Assembly (NCBI GenBank): GCA_965197495.1
Contig: OZ240210.1
Location: 558,001 to 622,000, forward strand
Reading direction: 5' to 3'
Length of the DNA: 64,000 nt
Origin: SMYC01 sp965197495
Lineage (GTDB): Bacteria; Acidobacteriota; Vicinamibacteria; Marinacidobacterales; SMYC01
Shown: in pieces, positions 33,763 to 43,119 of the stretch
Layout of the letters: each line of letters opens with the position of its first letter
Numbering within the stretch: position 1 is the stretch's first letter
Translations under genes and position numbers: made by a program
The notes under the pieces: generated by a model
Told to the model about the DNA's origin: nothing
The model's input: only the letters and a program-made list of their open reading frames with translations
The model's database searches: none

Positions 33763-34767
33763 TCAGAAGGTCCACACGATCAGGATCGAAGCGCCGACGT
33801 AGCCGAAGGCTTCGAGGAGGCCAGCACCGATGTTTGGATGTTCCTGCGTCTGCTCGTCGGCAAGCTTGACGCCGGGTGCCAGCAAGATGTTGGTGAGTTT
33901 GTGGACGAGGAACAACATGATGAAGCCAAATGCCACGTCGACGGCGAACAGCATCAGGCTATCGGTCCAACTGGTGAAATCGCCGCCGACAGCGACACTG
34001 ATGATATTACCGATACCGATGAGCGCCCCTCCGAACGCCAGGCCCACCGCGGCGTTGTCTCGCTCCAATTCTTCAAGAAACTTGTACGGGGTCACCAGCT
34101 CGTACAGTCGTCCGGCGATGACCAGCACCACCTGGGCGATTAGCCAGAAAACCAGCAGGACGAGCATGCCGGAACCCACGGCGCCGATTGCGCTCGCCGC
34201 GGGAGAAGCTCCTCCCGCATCGCCCTGAGTCGCGCGGAGAATGATCAGGCCGTTGGCGATGTATACGCCAGCCTCGACAAACCCAACGCCGAGGTTGCGA
34301 TCTTCGACAACCTCTTTGGTGTTATTGAATGTAGGCAGAAGGATCTTCTCGCACATGAAGCTCGCCAGAAGCATGAGGACGATCGCGGAAAGACCGTAGA
34401 TACCGATCGTAACCACGTCGGTGCTCAGACCCCGTGATTCGCCCGAAATCGCCCCGCCGAACGCGATCAGGATTCCAAAGTAATAGCCAACCGTGGAGAT
34501 TGCGAGTGCCTGGTTGTCCCGAGTGAAGAGTTCCGCATTCAAATCCACACGCCGGTACAGGCTGGAATAAGCGAGCTTCGCGATCCAGAAGAGAACAAAC
34601 GCCTCGAGGATATAAAAGAAGGATTCGCCGATCAGATAGAGATTGTCTACCAGAGAAACCTGCGCCGCTGGTGGAGTAGGAGTCTGCGCAGCGAGGGCAA
34701 ATCCCGACCCGGCGAGTACTGAGACGGCTGACAGAAGTAAGACAGTAAAGACCGACTGCTTGCTCAT
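33763..34767 (-). CDS. DUF350 (YjfL-like) membrane protein, two tandem DUF350 units
   Basis: The start ATG at 34767 gives a signal peptide (KQSVFTVLLLSAVSVLAGSG, cut near ALAAQ). The 334-residue protein has ~8 membrane segments in two similar halves: VGYYFGILIAFGGAISGESR with MLLASFMCEKILLP, and VGLAFGGALIGIGNIISVAV with MLFLVHKLTNILLAP. Those are the DUF350 hallmarks. YjfL is encoded with a PspA paralogue (YjfJ) and DUF2170 (YjfI) in E. coli, as in this locus. Last gene of the four-gene run starting at 37761; the preceding gene ends 32 bases upstream. Probably part of an envelope-stress response. Confidence 0.85.
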   Translation of the reverse strand: MSKQSVFTVLLLSAVSVLAGSGFALAAQTPTPPAAQVSLVDNLYLIGESFFYILEAFVLFWIAKLAYSSLYRRVDLNAELFTRDNQALAISTVGYYFGILIAFGGAISGESRGLSTDVVTIGIYGLSAIVLMLLASFMCEKILLPTFNNTKEVVEDRNLGVGFVEAGVYIANGLIILRATQGDAGGASPAASAIGAVGSGMLVLLVFWLIAQVVLVIAGRLYELVTPYKFLEELERDNAAVGLAFGGALIGIGNIISVAVGGDFTSWTDSLMLFAVDVAFGFIMLFLVHKLTNILLAPGVKLADEQTQEHPNIGAGLLEAFGYVGASILIVWTF

Positions 34768-34799
34768 AATGAAACCCCTATTGTGTCCGTCGACGCAGA

Positions 34800-35546
34800 T
34801 CACTTTCCCATACTGCGCCCGCCCGAGCCTCCCCGACTGCGGGCTCTGGCCTGGAAACGCGTCTGTTTGGCCTGATACCTCTGGGAGAAAGATGGCCGCG
34901 TTCTGGCCGTCACGGTACCGTTCGCGCCGAAGGCGGGTCGCCCTCCGGTCTGAGGGCCGTAATAAGGCTGACCACGATTCCTCATGCCGATGTAGGTGCC
35001 GTAGTCCGGCCGGCTGATCCGGTGCCCACCCAGAGCGGTTCTCATGAACGAGTACTGCCCGTACCAGATCCAGAATCCGCCGGCACCCCAGTGCCCGTAG
35101 TGGCTATGACCCACATGCTGATAGTAGGGAGGGTAGCTCTGGTTATAGGCCGTCAAGGTGCCATCCGGCGTCTTTGAAGCCACTACCATACCGACGGATC
35201 GTTCATAGCGGGCCGCCAGCGTGTCGGAGATCGAAAAGGTGTCCACCCGTTCATCAAACTCGGCCGCTTCTCCCGCGTCGGGGTTCTCACCGATCGGCGC
35301 GGTGACCAGGAAGCTGCTCTTGAGCGTCATGGAGTTCCGCAGAAACCCGTCGTCGACATCGTCCACGATGATCGAATACTCGGGATACTGCGTAAGCTGC
35401 CGCACCAACTCTGGAACGGGGTCACGGTTCGAGACGCAGCCGCCGGCCAACCAGAATCCCACCACGATCACGGCCACAACCGCCCCAAACCGGATCCAGT
35501 CCTGGGCTTCCATCAAACCGTGTTGCTCGTTTGTCTGGCGGGGCAT
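34800..35546 (-). CDS. Hypothetical membrane-anchored or lipoprotein in the PspA/polyamine locus
   Basis: 248 residues. A single N-terminal hydrophobic helix (RFGAVVAVIVVGFWLAGGC) ends in a cysteine that could be lipidated, though alanine at -3 makes a weak lipobox. A folded domain follows (TQYPEYSIIVDDVDDGFLRN, TLKSSFLVTAPIGENPD), then a Tyr/His/Gly-rich part (YPPYYQHVGHSHYGHWGAGG) and an Arg/Ser/Gly-rich tail. It lies between DUF4178 and DUF350 with 30-40 base gaps and is probably co-transcribed. I do not recognise a family; it is presumably periplasmic. Confidence 0.6.
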   Translation of the reverse strand: MPRQTNEQHGLMEAQDWIRFGAVVAVIVVGFWLAGGCVSNRDPVPELVRQLTQYPEYSIIVDDVDDGFLRNSMTLKSSFLVTAPIGENPDAGEAAEFDERVDTFSISDTLAARYERSVGMVVASKTPDGTLTAYNQSYPPYYQHVGHSHYGHWGAGGFWIWYGQYSFMRTALGGHRISRPDYGTYIGMRNRGQPYYGPQTGGRPAFGANGTVTARTRPSFSQRYQAKQTRFQARARSRGGSGGRSMGK

Positions 35547-35584
35547 TCCTAGACTCCTTGGATCATCTCTGTTTCTGGTAGTTC

Positions 35585-36136
35585 CTACGCGTTTCCGCTC
35601 GGAAGGATGTTCGTGAACTGATACTCTTCCACGTATTCGCCGGCGACGGACTTGAAATCCCTTTCTCCGTGCTGCGTGACGAACAGCACGTTTCTTCCTG
35701 AATCGTCACAGTATGCCCAACTGATGAACTCTTTCCCCGGGCCCTCGGCGTCTTCATGGAACAAACCCGCGCCGCTTTCCATCAGCCTATAGCTCCGGCC
35801 ATTGTGGGTCAAGCTTGCGGGGGGATCTTCATGTCGGAGGGTATGTTCAACGACGTCCTCGGAAATCTGGCTGATAGAAACGCTTTCTGTCAGCGTCCAG
35901 GTAGTCTCGCCGTCACTATCAGCCCTCTCCAAGTAGACGACCTTGTCGGAGGTCTCGAGCACCCATTCTTTGGTCTCGAAGCCGGAGTAGTCGTAGGTGT
36001 TGTACCCAGTGACCTCCCATGTCTCCATATCGTAATCGACCAGGTATCCAACCTTCATGGCACCCAGCACAAAGTCAGCTAGAGGGTCGGATTCAGGGTT
36101 GTCCCGCACCCGGCCAAACCATTTCTTCCATCCCAT
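35585..36136 (-). CDS. DUF4178 domain protein
   Basis: 183 residues, soluble, beta-rich: ALGAMKVGYLVDY-type start (FVLGAMKVGYLVDYDMETWE), YDYSGFETKEWVLETSDKVV, SLTHNGRSYRLMESGAGLFH. The alternating aromatic pattern matches DUF4178, a family frequently encoded next to DUF350 and spermidine-synthase-like genes. Thirty bases after the spermidine synthase gene. Molecular role unknown. Confidence 0.72.
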   Translation of the reverse strand: MGWKKWFGRVRDNPESDPLADFVLGAMKVGYLVDYDMETWEVTGYNTYDYSGFETKEWVLETSDKVVYLERADSDGETTWTLTESVSISQISEDVVEHTLRHEDPPASLTHNGRSYRLMESGAGLFHEDAEGPGKEFISWAYCDDSGRNVLFVTQHGERDFKSVAGEYVEEYQFTNILPSGNA

Positions 36137-36165
36137 CGTTCAGTTGCCCCTCGATGAGCGTCGGA

Positions 36166-37761
36166 CTACCATCGAGCGAAATCTTCGCGATAATACCCCG
36201 CGAGAGTCGGCCGTTCCAAGGTATTGGGCTCGACTTCGACACGGGCCATGTCCGCATCGAAATCGAGCCTGGACAAGAACAGCTCCTTATTCAGGTAACG
36301 CAGCCCGGGCATAAACTCAATGCCACGGGGATCGATCGGTTCCACGGACCCGAGATGAAAGCCCCACTCGCCGAAGGAAGGTACGTAGGCGTGAAAAGAG
36401 AGCACCTCGAAATCCGCTTCTTCCATCGATTCGCCGATGCACCAGTAGGCCCGGCGCGCGTAGTAGGGGCTTGTCGCCTGGGTGAGTACCACGCCTCCGG
36501 GAGCCAGATGCCGCCGAATCAGCCTGTACGCTTCGACCGAGAACAGTTTTGAGATTCCCTCTTCTCGCGGATCCGGCAGATCGATTATCACGACAGAATA
36601 GGCTTCGTGTTCCCTCTGCAGAAAAGTAAACCCATCCTCGTTAGTCACGCGAACCCGCGGATGGCTCAAGGCGTTCCGGTTCAGGTCTGTGAAATAAAGA
36701 TTACGCGTGGCCAGTGTCGTCATCGCCGGATCGAGGTCCACGAGCTCGATCTCTTCCACCTTGGAATACCGGAGGATCTCACGAACGGCCAGACCGTCAC
36801 CGCCGCCGATGACGAGAACCCGCGCTCGGTTCCGCGATAACGCCATTGCCGGGTGAACCAGCGCTTCGTGATACCGGTATTCGTCGACTGAGGAGAACTG
36901 CAGATGCCCGTTCAAAAAGAGTCGGGTTTCGTCCTTCCAACGCGTAACCACGATCTTCTGATACTCGGTCTGCGTGCTGAAAACCACCTGGCCTTCGTAG
37001 AGGGAATCTTCCCAGCGCTCCATCAGGGGCTCGGCTTGAATTGCGAACACGACCAATAGACCGGAAACCAGGACGCCCTGAAGCAAGAGTCCTTCCCGGT
37101 CCCTGGCCGATAGCTGAGCCCACACTGCCACAAGAATGGCCGAACCGGCAAGAAGGTTGAGGGCGCCGGCGACGAGTGATGTATGAAACGCTCCGAGAAC
37201 CGGCAAACAAAAAAACGGGAAGAGAACAGCCGCGACCAGAGCGCCAACGTAATCGACCGAAAGCACATTCGACAGGATCGTCCGTAACGATCCGTGTCTT
37301 CTCAGGATCCGTGTCAGGAGGGGGATTTCCAGCCCGATTAGCGTGCCGATGATCAGGATGATGACGAGCATCAGGTACTGGTAGACGTCGGTGTAGGCAT
37401 AAGCGAGGTACAGAGCGGGAACTGTCAAACCACCGAACAACCCCAGCCAGATTTCCAACGCCACCAGCCGCCGGATCAATTTGGCGTGAATGGCTCGCGA
37501 CACCCACGATCCCAGGCCCATCGCGAAAAGAAAGAAGCCAATCGTCAGGGAGTATTGCTCGACGCTGTTCCCCAGGAAATACGAGGAGATACTTCCGACC
37601 AGCAGCTCGTAGACGATTCCGCACGCCGCGGCGACAAAAACGGATGCGAGTATCAGGAACAAGCTAAACGGCGACATCCTTTTCTCATCGGGCCCAACAT
37701 CGCTGAGCTCCAGATCGTTCGTCGCGAGATCGCCGTCAGGTGCCTTAGTAGTCTTTTTCAT
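36166..37761 (-). CDS. Membrane-fused spermidine-synthase-like protein
   Basis: 531 residues. The N-terminal part (to ~240) has about seven membrane helices (FLILASVFVAAACGIVYELL, VIILIIGTLIGLEIPLLTRI). The C-terminal half is a Rossmann aminopropyltransferase fold with QKIVVTRWKDETRLFLNGHL, the nucleotide loop VLVIGGGDGLAVREIL at ~315, LVDLDPAM and VIIDLPDPREEG. The D in GGGDG and the acidic DLP are the positions that bind decarboxylated SAM in polyamine synthases. The start codon at 37761 lies only four bases from the IS630 end, which has displaced the original ribosome site and promoter. First gene of the DUF4178/DUF350 run. Confidence 0.85.
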   Translation of the reverse strand: MKKTTKAPDGDLATNDLELSDVGPDEKRMSPFSLFLILASVFVAAACGIVYELLVGSISSYFLGNSVEQYSLTIGFFLFAMGLGSWVSRAIHAKLIRRLVALEIWLGLFGGLTVPALYLAYAYTDVYQYLMLVIILIIGTLIGLEIPLLTRILRRHGSLRTILSNVLSVDYVGALVAAVLFPFFCLPVLGAFHTSLVAGALNLLAGSAILVAVWAQLSARDREGLLLQGVLVSGLLVVFAIQAEPLMERWEDSLYEGQVVFSTQTEYQKIVVTRWKDETRLFLNGHLQFSSVDEYRYHEALVHPAMALSRNRARVLVIGGGDGLAVREILRYSKVEEIELVDLDPAMTTLATRNLYFTDLNRNALSHPRVRVTNEDGFTFLQREHEAYSVVIIDLPDPREEGISKLFSVEAYRLIRRHLAPGGVVLTQATSPYYARRAYWCIGESMEEADFEVLSFHAYVPSFGEWGFHLGSVEPIDPRGIEFMPGLRYLNKELFLSRLDFDADMARVEVEPNTLERPTLAGYYREDFARW

Positions 37762-37764
37762 AAG

Positions 37765-39012
37765 TACAGTGACGTATATTTAAGTTGCTGAAAGAGCGCC
37801 TCTCTGGCATGATTCTGCCCATTGGAGCAGATAAATGCCTAGAGAATCGCCGTTTGACATTGAGTTGACCGTCGACGAGCACGATATCCTTGAAGAAACA
37901 GCCAGAGCATATACGTCATCGTATATCGATGTTGTTCGTGCAAAGATCATTCTGTATGCCGCCGAAGGCCTGACGAACAAGGAGATTGGAGAGCGCCTCG
38001 ACACTCCGCGACAGATCGTGAGCAAGTGGCGGAAGCGTTTTTTCGACCAACGCCTGGCAGGGCTGCAAGAGCAGCCCCGCCGGGGGCGGCCCGGCCAGTT
38101 TTCCCCCCTCCGTCGTCGTCGCCGTAAAGGCTCTCGCGTGTGAGTTGCCGCACCAAACTGGACTGCCGCTCTCACGACTCAGCACCGCGGACCTCCGTCG
38201 AGCCGCGATCGACCGTGGGATCGTGGCGAACATCGGACAGACGACCATCTGGCGTTGGTTGAGTGAGGACGCCATTAAGCCCTGGACCCATCGTAGCTGG
38301 GTGTTCCCGCGCGACCCGGACTTCGAAGCCAAAGCAGCTCCCATTCTCGACCTCTACCAAGGACGTTGGCGTCGTAAGCCCTTCTCTGGAAACGAGTTCG
38401 TCATCAGCGCCGATGAGAAACCCCGTATCCAGTGCCGGCTTCGCACATACCCGACGACTTCGACGGCTCCAGGGCGGCCGATGCGCATCGAGCATGAGTA
38501 CTCTCGTGAAGGCACGGTGAACTACCTTGCCGCATGGGATGTTCACCGCGCGAAAGTCTTCGGTCATTGCGAACCGAAGAGCACGATCGTCTCCTTCGAG
38601 CGCTTCGTCGGGCAAGTCATGCGTCGCAAGCCCTATCGCACCGCGAAGCGAGTCTTCTGGATCGTCGATAACGCTTCCATTCATCGCGGCAAAGCTTCTG
38701 TCGAGCGCTTCCGGCAACAGTGGCCTAATTCCGTACTCGTTCATACCCCAACCCATGCCAGCTGGCTCAATCAAGTCGCGATCTTCTTCTCTATCGTTCA
38801 AAGAAAGGTCCTCACCCCGAACGACTTCTTGGCACCCGACGACATCCCTTTCCATCTTTCCAAGTTCGAACGCTACTACGAGGACATCGCTCGACCCTTT
38901 CAATGGAAATTCACCCGCAAAGACCTCAAACAGCTGATGAAACGCCTTGCCGTATACGAACCTCGTCTTGCTTCCGCCGCTTGACCGTTAAAAAATACGT
39001 CACCGAACTTTC
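37765..39012 (+). mobile_element. IS630-family element
   Basis: Left end at a TA dinucleotide (37765) followed by cagtgacgtatatttaag; right end near 39012 with the complementary gttaaaaaatacgtcaccg. It splits the spermidine-synthase gene run from the amine oxidase gene and carries one transposase in two frames. Confidence 0.7.
37835..38984 (+). pseudogene. IS630 transposase in two frames
   Basis: The first frame (37835-38143) holds the HTH domain: TNKEIGERLDTPRQIVSKWR and LQEQPRRGRPGQFSP. The second (to 38984) starts with ALACELPHQTGLPLSRLSTA and has the DDE core: FVISADEKPRIQC (first D), FWIVDNASIHRG (second D) and HASWLNQVAIFFSIVQRK. Here 'LNQVAIF' replaces the usual 'LNQIE.FF', so the third acidic residue appears to be lost (E to A). 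The shift lies at T4C6 (38099-38108) and would need +1, not the -1 usual for programmed frameshifting. Probably inactive. Confidence 0.75.
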
Positions 39013-39034
39013 GGGATAGCGTACTTAGTGAAGC

Positions 39035-40732
39035 TCATTGAACTGTGGTCGTCTCTCCGGAGAGACCATTGATGGATGGTTCGAATGTCCTCCCAAGGCG
39101 CTCCAGGACCTGTTCGGCCGCCCGGATGCCGGAAAAACAGGCTTCTTCGAACAGCGGCAGCCCGGTCGTGTCACAAGAGGCAAAATAAACGTTCCCGAAA
39201 GGCTTCCTCCGAATGGCGCTTTCGCGGCCCCATATGATTCCCGGGCTCGGTCGGATCATGGCGTGACCCCACCGGTAAACGTCGATGCGGCTGACGTAAC
39301 GCTCCAGGTCCGGATGGGCCACCAGCAGGTCCTGCATGATCACGTTGACCCAGTAAGGATGTTCTTCTTCCAGGAGCTTCTGACGAGCAAGGTCAAGCTC
39401 CTCGACGAACGGGAGATAGTAAACCAGGACAGATGGGTTGTCTTTGTAGACCTTTCGGGTTTGATGATCAGCGACAATGTAGCCCAGGGATCGGCTACTG
39501 TAGAGTACATTGTCCCACGCGATCGAGACATCGGCGTTCGTGGGCAGCTCGCTCACATGGACACTGGCGGTCAGCCAGGGGCTGTAATCGCAGGATTCGA
39601 TCGCTTCTACCTGAGGCCCGGGCAATCCATCGACCAGGAAAGGCGCGGTATGGAGCTTGGAGGCATGGATCACGGTTCGGGCCGAAAGACTTCGATAGGT
39701 CTCACTGGGGGTGTCGAAGTAACCGACACGAGTGCCGGGATCATCGTTGTCGATCCGGAGCACCGCGCATCCCAGCCGGTATTGCGAGTTCGCCAGGTCT
39801 TGGGCCAAGCGTTGTATGAGAAACCCGTTCCCTGCGGGCCATGTCAAGGTGTCCGAAGGGTACTCGTTCTGCAGCCGCCGGTCATAGTATCGGCAGGCGA
39901 AGTAGTGAATGCCGGCCCAGGCCGACACGGTTGCCATCGTGCCCCCGTAATCGTCCCGGCAAGCGTAATTGATCATCCAATCCAACCGCGGCGAATCCCA
40001 TCCTTTGGAGCGGACGTAGGTTTCCATCGTAATGTCGTCGAGTTGACGAACCCGGGAGTCCGTGGTGCTGTAGCTCAGAGGGAGGACGAATGCGCGCCGG
40101 CCGTCGAAACCGCGGTAAAGGGTCCAGGAAAGCATGTCGTCCTCGAAGGCACGTATGGCTTCCCGTTCCTGCGTTGAGGCCCCGCTCAGCAGATCCCATT
40201 CGATCCATCTTCCGTCCATGAAGAGACGCTCCGCGGGCCATCGCAAGATATGTTGTTCGGGAATCCTCGGACGTCCGCCCTCGTCGTAGCCTTCGATTAT
40301 TCCGAGGTCGGACAGGACTTCTTTGACGCAATCCGCTTCCGCGGGTGGAACATTAATATAGTGTGCCCCCCAGGGGAATTCGGTGCCCTCTGCGCGCCCG
40401 GAGGCGGCGGTGCCCCCAAGCCACGGCTGCAGTTCGAGGAGGATAAAGTCGTCCAGTCCGGCCTTTTTCAGCTTCCACGCCGCGCACAGCCCCGAAACGC
40501 CTCCCCCGACGATGGCGACGTCGTAGGTATGAGCTTCAGTCTTGGGAAACCGATCGCGGGGATGAGGTTCGCGAAGAAGATGCCCCACCTGCTGGTTTCC
40601 GCCCACGATTCGCCCCGGGACGTCGAAGGTCCTGGGAACCGAAGTGCTTGAATTCCAGCACGAAGGGACGACCGCCAAAAGGCCGCTGGTCGCGGATAGA
40701 CGAAGAAAATCCCGTCGGGTGAAGGGCGACAC
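39035..40732 (-). CDS. Tat-exported FAD-dependent amine-oxidase-like protein
   Basis: I favour the GTG at 40732 (VSPFTRRDFLRLSATSGLLA), a Tat signal; an upstream extension to 40828 looks unnatural. The ~565-residue protein has the FAD-binding VAIVGGGVSGLCAAWKLKKA, the GG motif LQPWLGGTAASGRAEGTEFP, and a C-terminal FASCDTTGLPLFEEACFSGI typical of monoamine/polyamine oxidases and phytoene-desaturase relatives. A periplasmic polyamine oxidase next to a spermidine-synthase-like gene makes functional sense (inference). The IS630 now separates them. Complete. Confidence 0.75.
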   Translation of the reverse strand: MSPFTRRDFLRLSATSGLLAVVPSCWNSSTSVPRTFDVPGRIVGGNQQVGHLLREPHPRDRFPKTEAHTYDVAIVGGGVSGLCAAWKLKKAGLDDFILLELQPWLGGTAASGRAEGTEFPWGAHYINVPPAEADCVKEVLSDLGIIEGYDEGGRPRIPEQHILRWPAERLFMDGRWIEWDLLSGASTQEREAIRAFEDDMLSWTLYRGFDGRRAFVLPLSYSTTDSRVRQLDDITMETYVRSKGWDSPRLDWMINYACRDDYGGTMATVSAWAGIHYFACRYYDRRLQNEYPSDTLTWPAGNGFLIQRLAQDLANSQYRLGCAVLRIDNDDPGTRVGYFDTPSETYRSLSARTVIHASKLHTAPFLVDGLPGPQVEAIESCDYSPWLTASVHVSELPTNADVSIAWDNVLYSSRSLGYIVADHQTRKVYKDNPSVLVYYLPFVEELDLARQKLLEEEHPYWVNVIMQDLLVAHPDLERYVSRIDVYRWGHAMIRPSPGIIWGRESAIRRKPFGNVYFASCDTTGLPLFEEACFSGIRAAEQVLERLGRTFEPSINGLSGETTTVQ

Positions 40733-40851
40733 TCCTGGATGATACCCCCACCTGCTTGAGAATCGTACCTCCTCCGCAGAATTTGTGGTCGTGTCTACCC
40801 CGGAAAATTCACGAAATAGGAAAAGCAAAAGCCTCTACGTGACAGAAACTT

Positions 40852-41067
40852 GTGAACGAAGCGTTTACCACGAAGAAGGCTTTTTGCTGGACCGAAGATT
40901 CCGCAACACAGTGTTGGTTGTTTCCCGACCTTTCCCCAAAGAAAGTTCTCGTTCAGCTCGACGGGGATCGTAAGAGCTCAGACGGTGCCGCAGTGCTGTT
41001 GATGGCGATCGACGAGCGTCTGCAGCTGAGTCGGCGACTGCCGAAGTGTTGGCGAGATACCAGGTAA
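40852..41067 (+). pseudogene. IS1380-type transposase, N-terminal fragment
   Basis: The plus strand reads ATQCWLFPDLSPKKVLVQLD, GDRKSSDGAAVLLMAIDERL, QLSRRLPKCWRDTR, matching the N-terminus of IS1380 transposases (…DGG.lSSDAGALLL..ID..L.L…RDPR). It stops after ~70 residues, just upstream of the membrane protein at 41142. Confidence 0.6.
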
Positions 41068-41141
41068 TCCGGGAAAGTTTTCTTCGAACAATTCCCGAAA
41101 GCACTTCACAGGGCTGCTTTCTGGGAGCAGAATACTTCGGT

Positions 41142-42251
41142 ATGCGCCCCCGCTGGATTGCATCGGCCGGTTTCGACCTCGGGCTCATCATCGGGCCGCC
41201 GGTCGCCGCCGTGCTTCTGGTCTTGGCTTTGCCGGCCATGCGGTCCGAGGAGACCCCGGTCTGGGGCTGGGTGCTCTTCGTTGTCTTCATAGACGTGGCG
41301 CATGTCTACGCATCGCTGCATCGGACCTATTTTCAGCCGGACGAATTCGCCCGCAGGAGACTCTTCTACCTGGCGACGCCTCTGGCGTGCTTTCTGGGAG
41401 GCGTCGCGCTCTACAGTCTCGGCTACCAGGTGTTCTGGAGGGTTCTTGCCTACATCGCCGTTTTTCATTTCGTCCGTCAGCAGTATGGCTTCATGATGGT
41501 TTACCGTCATCGCGCGGGTGAGCACTCCCCGCGCGAAGCGCTCCTGGACAAGTGCGCCATCTACGCGACCATGGTCTACCCCCTGGCGTTGTGGCACCGG
41601 GATCCGTCATCCCGAAACTTTCAGTGGTTCGTCGAAGGGGATTTCGTCCAACTGCCGGAATGGGTCGCAACCGGGGCCGTTGTCTTCTATACGGCATCAC
41701 TGCTTTTCTTTGCGGCCCGCCAGGTACAGGTTTTCGCCCTCGCGGGAACCGTGAACTGGGGCAAGATCGGCATCGTGGGCTCCACCGCTGCTGTCTGGTA
41801 TGTCGGTATCGCTCTCCTGAATTCCGACTTTGCGTTCACCGTGACGAACGTTGTCGCGCACGGAGTCCCGTACATGGCCCTGGTGTGGCTCTACGGTCGC
41901 CGCCGCTGGGCAGGTGATCCTTCCTGGCGGGGAACGATTCATCGTCCCGTAGGCGTCGGTTTGTTCGTCGGCCTCTTGCTCGCTCTCGCCTACATCGAGG
42001 AGGGCCTGTGGGAGCTCTTCGTCTGGCAGGAGCACGCCGAGGTTTTCCTGGGGATGGTTTTGAATTTTGAAGTGCCTTCCATGGCCCTGACCATCCTCGT
42101 ACCCCTGCTCACGGTTCCACAGGCGACACACTACATCCTTGACGCCAAGATCTGGAAGTTCGACGGTTCGAATCCGAATCTCCATTACTATCTTTTCCTC
42201 GAGGGTGAGGTGCCCCAGGCTGGCTCGGAGTCGAAGGTCGGAGGTCGATAG
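41142..42251 (+). CDS. Conserved multi-pass membrane protein, unknown function
   Basis: The ATG at 41142 (MRPRWIASAGFDLGLIIGPP) is chosen because upstream codons belong to the IS1380 remnant region. About 369 residues with ~9 hydrophobic helices. Conserved-looking histidines lie at membrane edges: DVAHVYASLHRTYFQ, YIAVFHFVRQQYGFMM, NVVAHGVPYMALVWLYGRR, and VPQATHYILDAKIWKFDGSN. Such spaced histidines could bind metal, as in membrane desaturase-like or carotenoid-cleavage enzymes, but I cannot assign it. It is divergent from the amine oxidase and convergent with pspA. Complete. Confidence 0.65.
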   Translation: MRPRWIASAGFDLGLIIGPPVAAVLLVLALPAMRSEETPVWGWVLFVVFIDVAHVYASLHRTYFQPDEFARRRLFYLATPLACFLGGVALYSLGYQVFWRVLAYIAVFHFVRQQYGFMMVYRHRAGEHSPREALLDKCAIYATMVYPLALWHRDPSSRNFQWFVEGDFVQLPEWVATGAVVFYTASLLFFAARQVQVFALAGTVNWGKIGIVGSTAAVWYVGIALLNSDFAFTVTNVVAHGVPYMALVWLYGRRRWAGDPSWRGTIHRPVGVGLFVGLLLALAYIEEGLWELFVWQEHAEVFLGMVLNFEVPSMALTILVPLLTVPQATHYILDAKIWKFDGSNPNLHYYLFLEGEVPQAGSESKVGGR

Positions 42252-42252
42252 C

Positions 42253-42297
42253 TGAGCGAGACTCGCCGAGCGAGATTCGCCGAGCGAGATTCGATGG
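42253..42297 (+). repeat. Short tandem repeat, three 14-base units
   Basis: Three near-identical units of 'gagcgagattcgcc' lie directly after the stop of the membrane protein. Probably slippage; no known role. Confidence 0.6.
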
Positions 42298-42399
42298 GAG
42301 GGAACCTTCAGGGTAAGAAGGTATCGACCAGCGGATCTCGGTATCCTGACTTTGCCGGTGCTCGGAGAATCCGCTCTCCGACGAGGCATGCCATCAAGC
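42298..42399. other. Convergent intergenic gap
   Basis: No gene; a region between the convergent membrane-protein and pspA genes. Loose inverted matches are present, but I see no clear hairpin-plus-T-run terminator. Confidence 0.3.
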
Positions 42400-43101
42400 T
42401 CAAATGCCCATTTTCTTCTTGAGCTCAGCCAGCGAGTCACTGGTCTCGGCCGAGCTGGACGCTGCAAGGGTTCTGTCTATCTCCTCGTCCAGCGTTACGC
42501 TCGCGTCCGTCATTTCCCCGTAGGCCTCAGCAAGCGCCTCCTCCTCAACCACTTTGTCCTTCATCTTTTCCAGCAGCGCAATCGTACCGGAGGAGTCGAC
42601 GTTCGACATCTGCTGGTTGATTTTCCGCATCGACGTGGCGGTCTTGGCGCGTGCTCTCAAGGTCACCAGCTCGGTCTCGTAGCGGCTGGTCGTTTCCTTC
42701 AGCGTCTGCACCTTTGCCTGAAGCTGATCCCCCATACTCTTCTGCTGCTCGTGGTCCTTCTTCAAGGCACCTGCGCGTTGCAGGGCCTCGTCCTTCTTGG
42801 TCAAAGCTTCGGTTGCCAGACGTTCCGCTTCAGTTTGCTGCAGATCCCCGCTCTTCATTTTCTGGAGAAGTTGCATCGCTTTCCTCTCGTAGTCCTTCGC
42901 AAGCTTTTTCTGGTTGTCCGAGTCTTTCTTGAGACGAATCGCGATCGCTTTGACCTGCGCCAGACTCTGCATGGAATCCTGCAAGTCTTTCTTCAAGTCA
43001 CGAATTCCCTGCTCGGTCAGCTTGATCGGATCCTCGAGCTTATCCACTAGAGAATGCGCCTCGGACTGCACGGTTTTGAAAATTCTTTGAAAGAAACTCA
43101 T
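42400..43101 (-). CDS. pspA: PspA/IM30 family membrane-stress protein
   Basis: 233 residues beginning MSFFQRIFKTVQSEAHSLVD, the amphipathic N-terminal helix plus 'LEDP' turn (VDKLEDPIKLTEQGIRDLKK) that defines PspA/IM30. Long coiled coils follow (SLAQVKAIAIRLKKDSDNQK; ALKKDHEQQKSMGDQLQAKV) and the C-terminal helix ends LAELKKKMGI. PspA family proteins polymerise on damaged inner membranes and limit proton leak; they are ESCRT-III relatives. Eighteen bases after the DUF2170 gene, as with yjfI-yjfJ in E. coli; this is probably a YjfJ-type paralogue rather than the classical PspA. Complete. Confidence 0.9.
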   Translation of the reverse strand: MSFFQRIFKTVQSEAHSLVDKLEDPIKLTEQGIRDLKKDLQDSMQSLAQVKAIAIRLKKDSDNQKKLAKDYERKAMQLLQKMKSGDLQQTEAERLATEALTKKDEALQRAGALKKDHEQQKSMGDQLQAKVQTLKETTSRYETELVTLRARAKTATSMRKINQQMSNVDSSGTIALLEKMKDKVVEEEALAEAYGEMTDASVTLDEEIDRTLAASSSAETSDSLAELKKKMGI

Positions 43102-43119
43102 TTGTCAGCTCCCCTTCGA

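Noticed and set aside
38099..38110. Programmed frameshifting in the IS630 transposase at T4C6
   Set aside because: Rejoining the frames needs +1 (or -2), while the -1 frame meets a stop; with the third acidic residue also lost, a mutation is more likely.
42253..42297. Three 14-base repeats as a start of a CRISPR or regulatory array
   Set aside because: Units are directly adjacent without spacers and only three; simple slippage fits.
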